64,000 nucleotides of DNA from Bacteroides sp. GM023 (GTDB taxonomy: Bacteria > Bacteroidota > Bacteroidia > Bacteroidales > Bacteroidaceae). How positions within the stretch are numbered: the first letter of the stretch is position 1; the number at the start of each line of letters is the position of its first letter. This document shows positions 62,763 through 64,000 of this stretch, piece by piece. Where the stretch lies: positions 124,001 through 188,000 of the forward strand of contig NZ_JAAXGE010000002.1 in the NCBI RefSeq assembly GCF_014750685.1. Direction: 5' to 3'. Position numbers and translations under genes: made by a program. The notes under the pieces were generated by a model. It was not told the DNA's origin, did no database searches, and saw nothing but the letters and a program-made list of their open reading frames with translations.

Positions 62763-64000
62763 ATGAGAAGAAAAATTCATTTCTTACTATTCTTATTTCT
62801 CTGCATGACCAGCATCCCATTGGCAGCTCAAGACATTGAAGTAAAAGGAGTAGTAACAGAAGCTACAACGAATGAACCTTTACCTGGAGTTACGGTCAGA
62901 GTCAAGGGCAAGGACACTGGCACAGTAACAGACGCGGATGGAAAATACGCCATCAAAGCAAGCAGAGGGAATACTTTGATATTCTCAACAATAGGTATGA
63001 AACAAATAGAAAGGGCTATTACATCCGGGGCTCCTATCAATGTCTCGATGGAAGAAGATAATATAGCTCTTGAACAAGTAGTAGTTATCGGCTATGGTAC
63101 AGTAAAGAAAAGCCATCTTTCGGGAGCGGTTAGTTCGGTTAGCGCCAAAGAACTGAACGGACAGGTAGCTTCCAATGCCGCAACGGCATTACAAGGAAAG
63201 ATTCCCGGCGTATCAGTAGCAAGTTCCAGTGGTGATCCTAATGGAAGCATGACAATCAACGTACGCGGTATCAGTTCATTATCCAACAACAATCCGTTGT
63301 ATGTAGTTGACGGTGCTTTTGGTGACATCAGCATGGTCGACCCTAATGACATTGCCTCTATCGAGGTATTGAAAGATGCTGCCGCAGCAGCTATCTACGG
63401 TTCGCGCGCAGCAGGTGGCGTGGTATTAATCACCACAAAAAGCGGTCGTAAAGACATGCCTACCAAATTGGATGTCAATTTCTTCACAGGTATCAGCCAA
63501 GCCCCTAAAACACTGAAGGTTTTCAATGGAGAAGAATATAGCCGTTTCGCACGTTACTATCGCCTGGCAGGTGATGGCTACGGTTCGGAGAACGGAGCAA
63601 CACCCTTTATTGGTGAAGGTACAGACTGGCAGGATGTAATGCTGCGTACTGCCATGACGTACAAGGCCAACGCAACTATCAGCGGCGGTTCAAAAAATGG
63701 TTCTTACAGCTCATCCGTAAGTTATCTCAATAAAGAAGGTATCTTGCGCAATACAGATCATGAGTCTTACAATATCCGTTTGAAGAGCGATTATTCTTTC
63801 CTGAACAATCGGTTGACAATAGGTGAATCCATGATTCTGAACATGACCAAAGGTAGCGGATATATTCATCAGGATACTATGTTCGATATATTCCAGTTCC
63901 CGTCGGTAGTGCCGGTATACGACTCTACAAATTCGGGCGGTTGGGGTACTTCCAACGATATAAACCTGCCTAACCCATTGGCGGAAATGACAGTGAATGA
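62763..64000 (+). CDS. SusC/RagA-type TonB-dependent transporter, partial (3' end outside window)
   Basis: 412 codons are visible from ATG 62763. Signal peptide ending IPLAAQ, carboxypeptidase-regulatory-like domain, linker EQVVVIGYGTVKKSHLSGAV, plug with INVRGISSLSNNNPLYVVDG and GGVVLITTKSG. Long stretches are identical to the PUL2 SusC (50232), showing recent duplication or a common origin of the two loci. A SusD gene is expected just outside the window. Confidence 0.95.
   Translation, partial: MRRKIHFLLFLFLCMTSIPLAAQDIEVKGVVTEATTNEPLPGVTVRVKGKDTGTVTDADGKYAIKASRGNTLIFSTIGMKQIERAITSGAPINVSMEEDNIALEQVVVIGYGTVKKSHLSGAVSSVSAKELNGQVASNAATALQGKIPGVSVASSSGDPNGSMTINVRGISSLSNNNPLYVVDGAFGDISMVDPNDIASIEVLKDAAAAAIYGSRAAGGVVLITTKSGRKDMPTKLDVNFFTGISQAPKTLKVFNGEEYSRFARYYRLAGDGYGSENGATPFIGEGTDWQDVMLRTAMTYKANATISGGSKNGSYSSSVSYLNKEGILRNTDHESYNIRLKSDYSFLNNRLTIGESMILNMTKGSGYIHQDTMFDIFQFPSVVPVYDSTNSGGWGTSNDINLPNPLAEMTVN

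Overview
The window looks like a human-gut Bacteroides chromosome. The signs are SusC/SusD pairs, a hybrid two-component sensor, Bacteroides-type promoters (TTTG about 20 nt upstream of TAnnTTTG, e.g. 23501/23525, 42642/42666, 48751/48775, 62653/62677), outer-membrane lipoproteins with lipobox signals, and a Ser-type sulfatase. I had only the sequence; family names come from recognising motifs, not from searches.

Region by region. 1-4004: a SusC-type transporter (3' part outside the window) and a membrane regulator with a C-terminal helix-turn-helix (DUF6377-like). 4208-11409: a three-gene operon of a SWIM zinc-finger protein and two tandem, paralogous ~960-990 aa helical proteins (DUF6493-like). 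11453-14643: core-type genes (M15 dipeptidase lipoprotein, SAM methyltransferase, a beta-barrel protein, a small lipoprotein). 14780-18683: TonB receptor plus acid-phosphatase-like metallophosphoesterase, probably for phosphate scavenging. 18764-24837: MscS channel, CaCA antiporter, DUF4832-like lipoprotein, DUF2264-like protein. 24918-25646: a decayed IS982-like element with target duplications. 25766-41867: AT-rich polysaccharide-utilisation locus 1 (PUL1: sulfatase, GH2, clan GH-A hydrolase, SusD, SusC, surface lipoprotein, divergent hybrid sensor), ending next to a solo IS end at 42042-42063. 41868-48817: accessory stretch with a small non-coding transcription unit, a phosphodiesterase, a YoeB-type toxin-antitoxin pair, a nitroreductase, an Rpn nuclease and an AAA ATPase. 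48818-59361: PUL2 (lipoprotein, SusC, SusD, GH30, Ig-repeat lipoprotein, GH130 mannosyl-glucose phosphorylase). 59593-62233: two convergent AAA ATPases. 62763-64000: start of another SusC closely resembling that of PUL2.

The most interesting signals are non-coding. (a) Arrays of short palindromes with a strict 22-bp period lie at 17613-17700, 42349-42430 and 48270-48438 (a weaker case at 24850-24901). Each array has its own sequence but the same architecture, and at 48270 the palindrome arms change together between units. (b) A 30-bp element with a TATTAG-N6-CTAATA dyad sits directly on the -33 box of four promoters (23477, 42618, 48727, 62629), suggesting one regulon that joins PUL2, the next SusC locus, a phosphodiesterase and the DUF2264 gene. 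(c) Each of the three AAA/DUF4143-like ATPases has its own set of direct repeats overlapping or just upstream of its promoter region, and a gene-less copy of one such region lies at 42089-42110, beside the IS end that marks the edge of PUL1.
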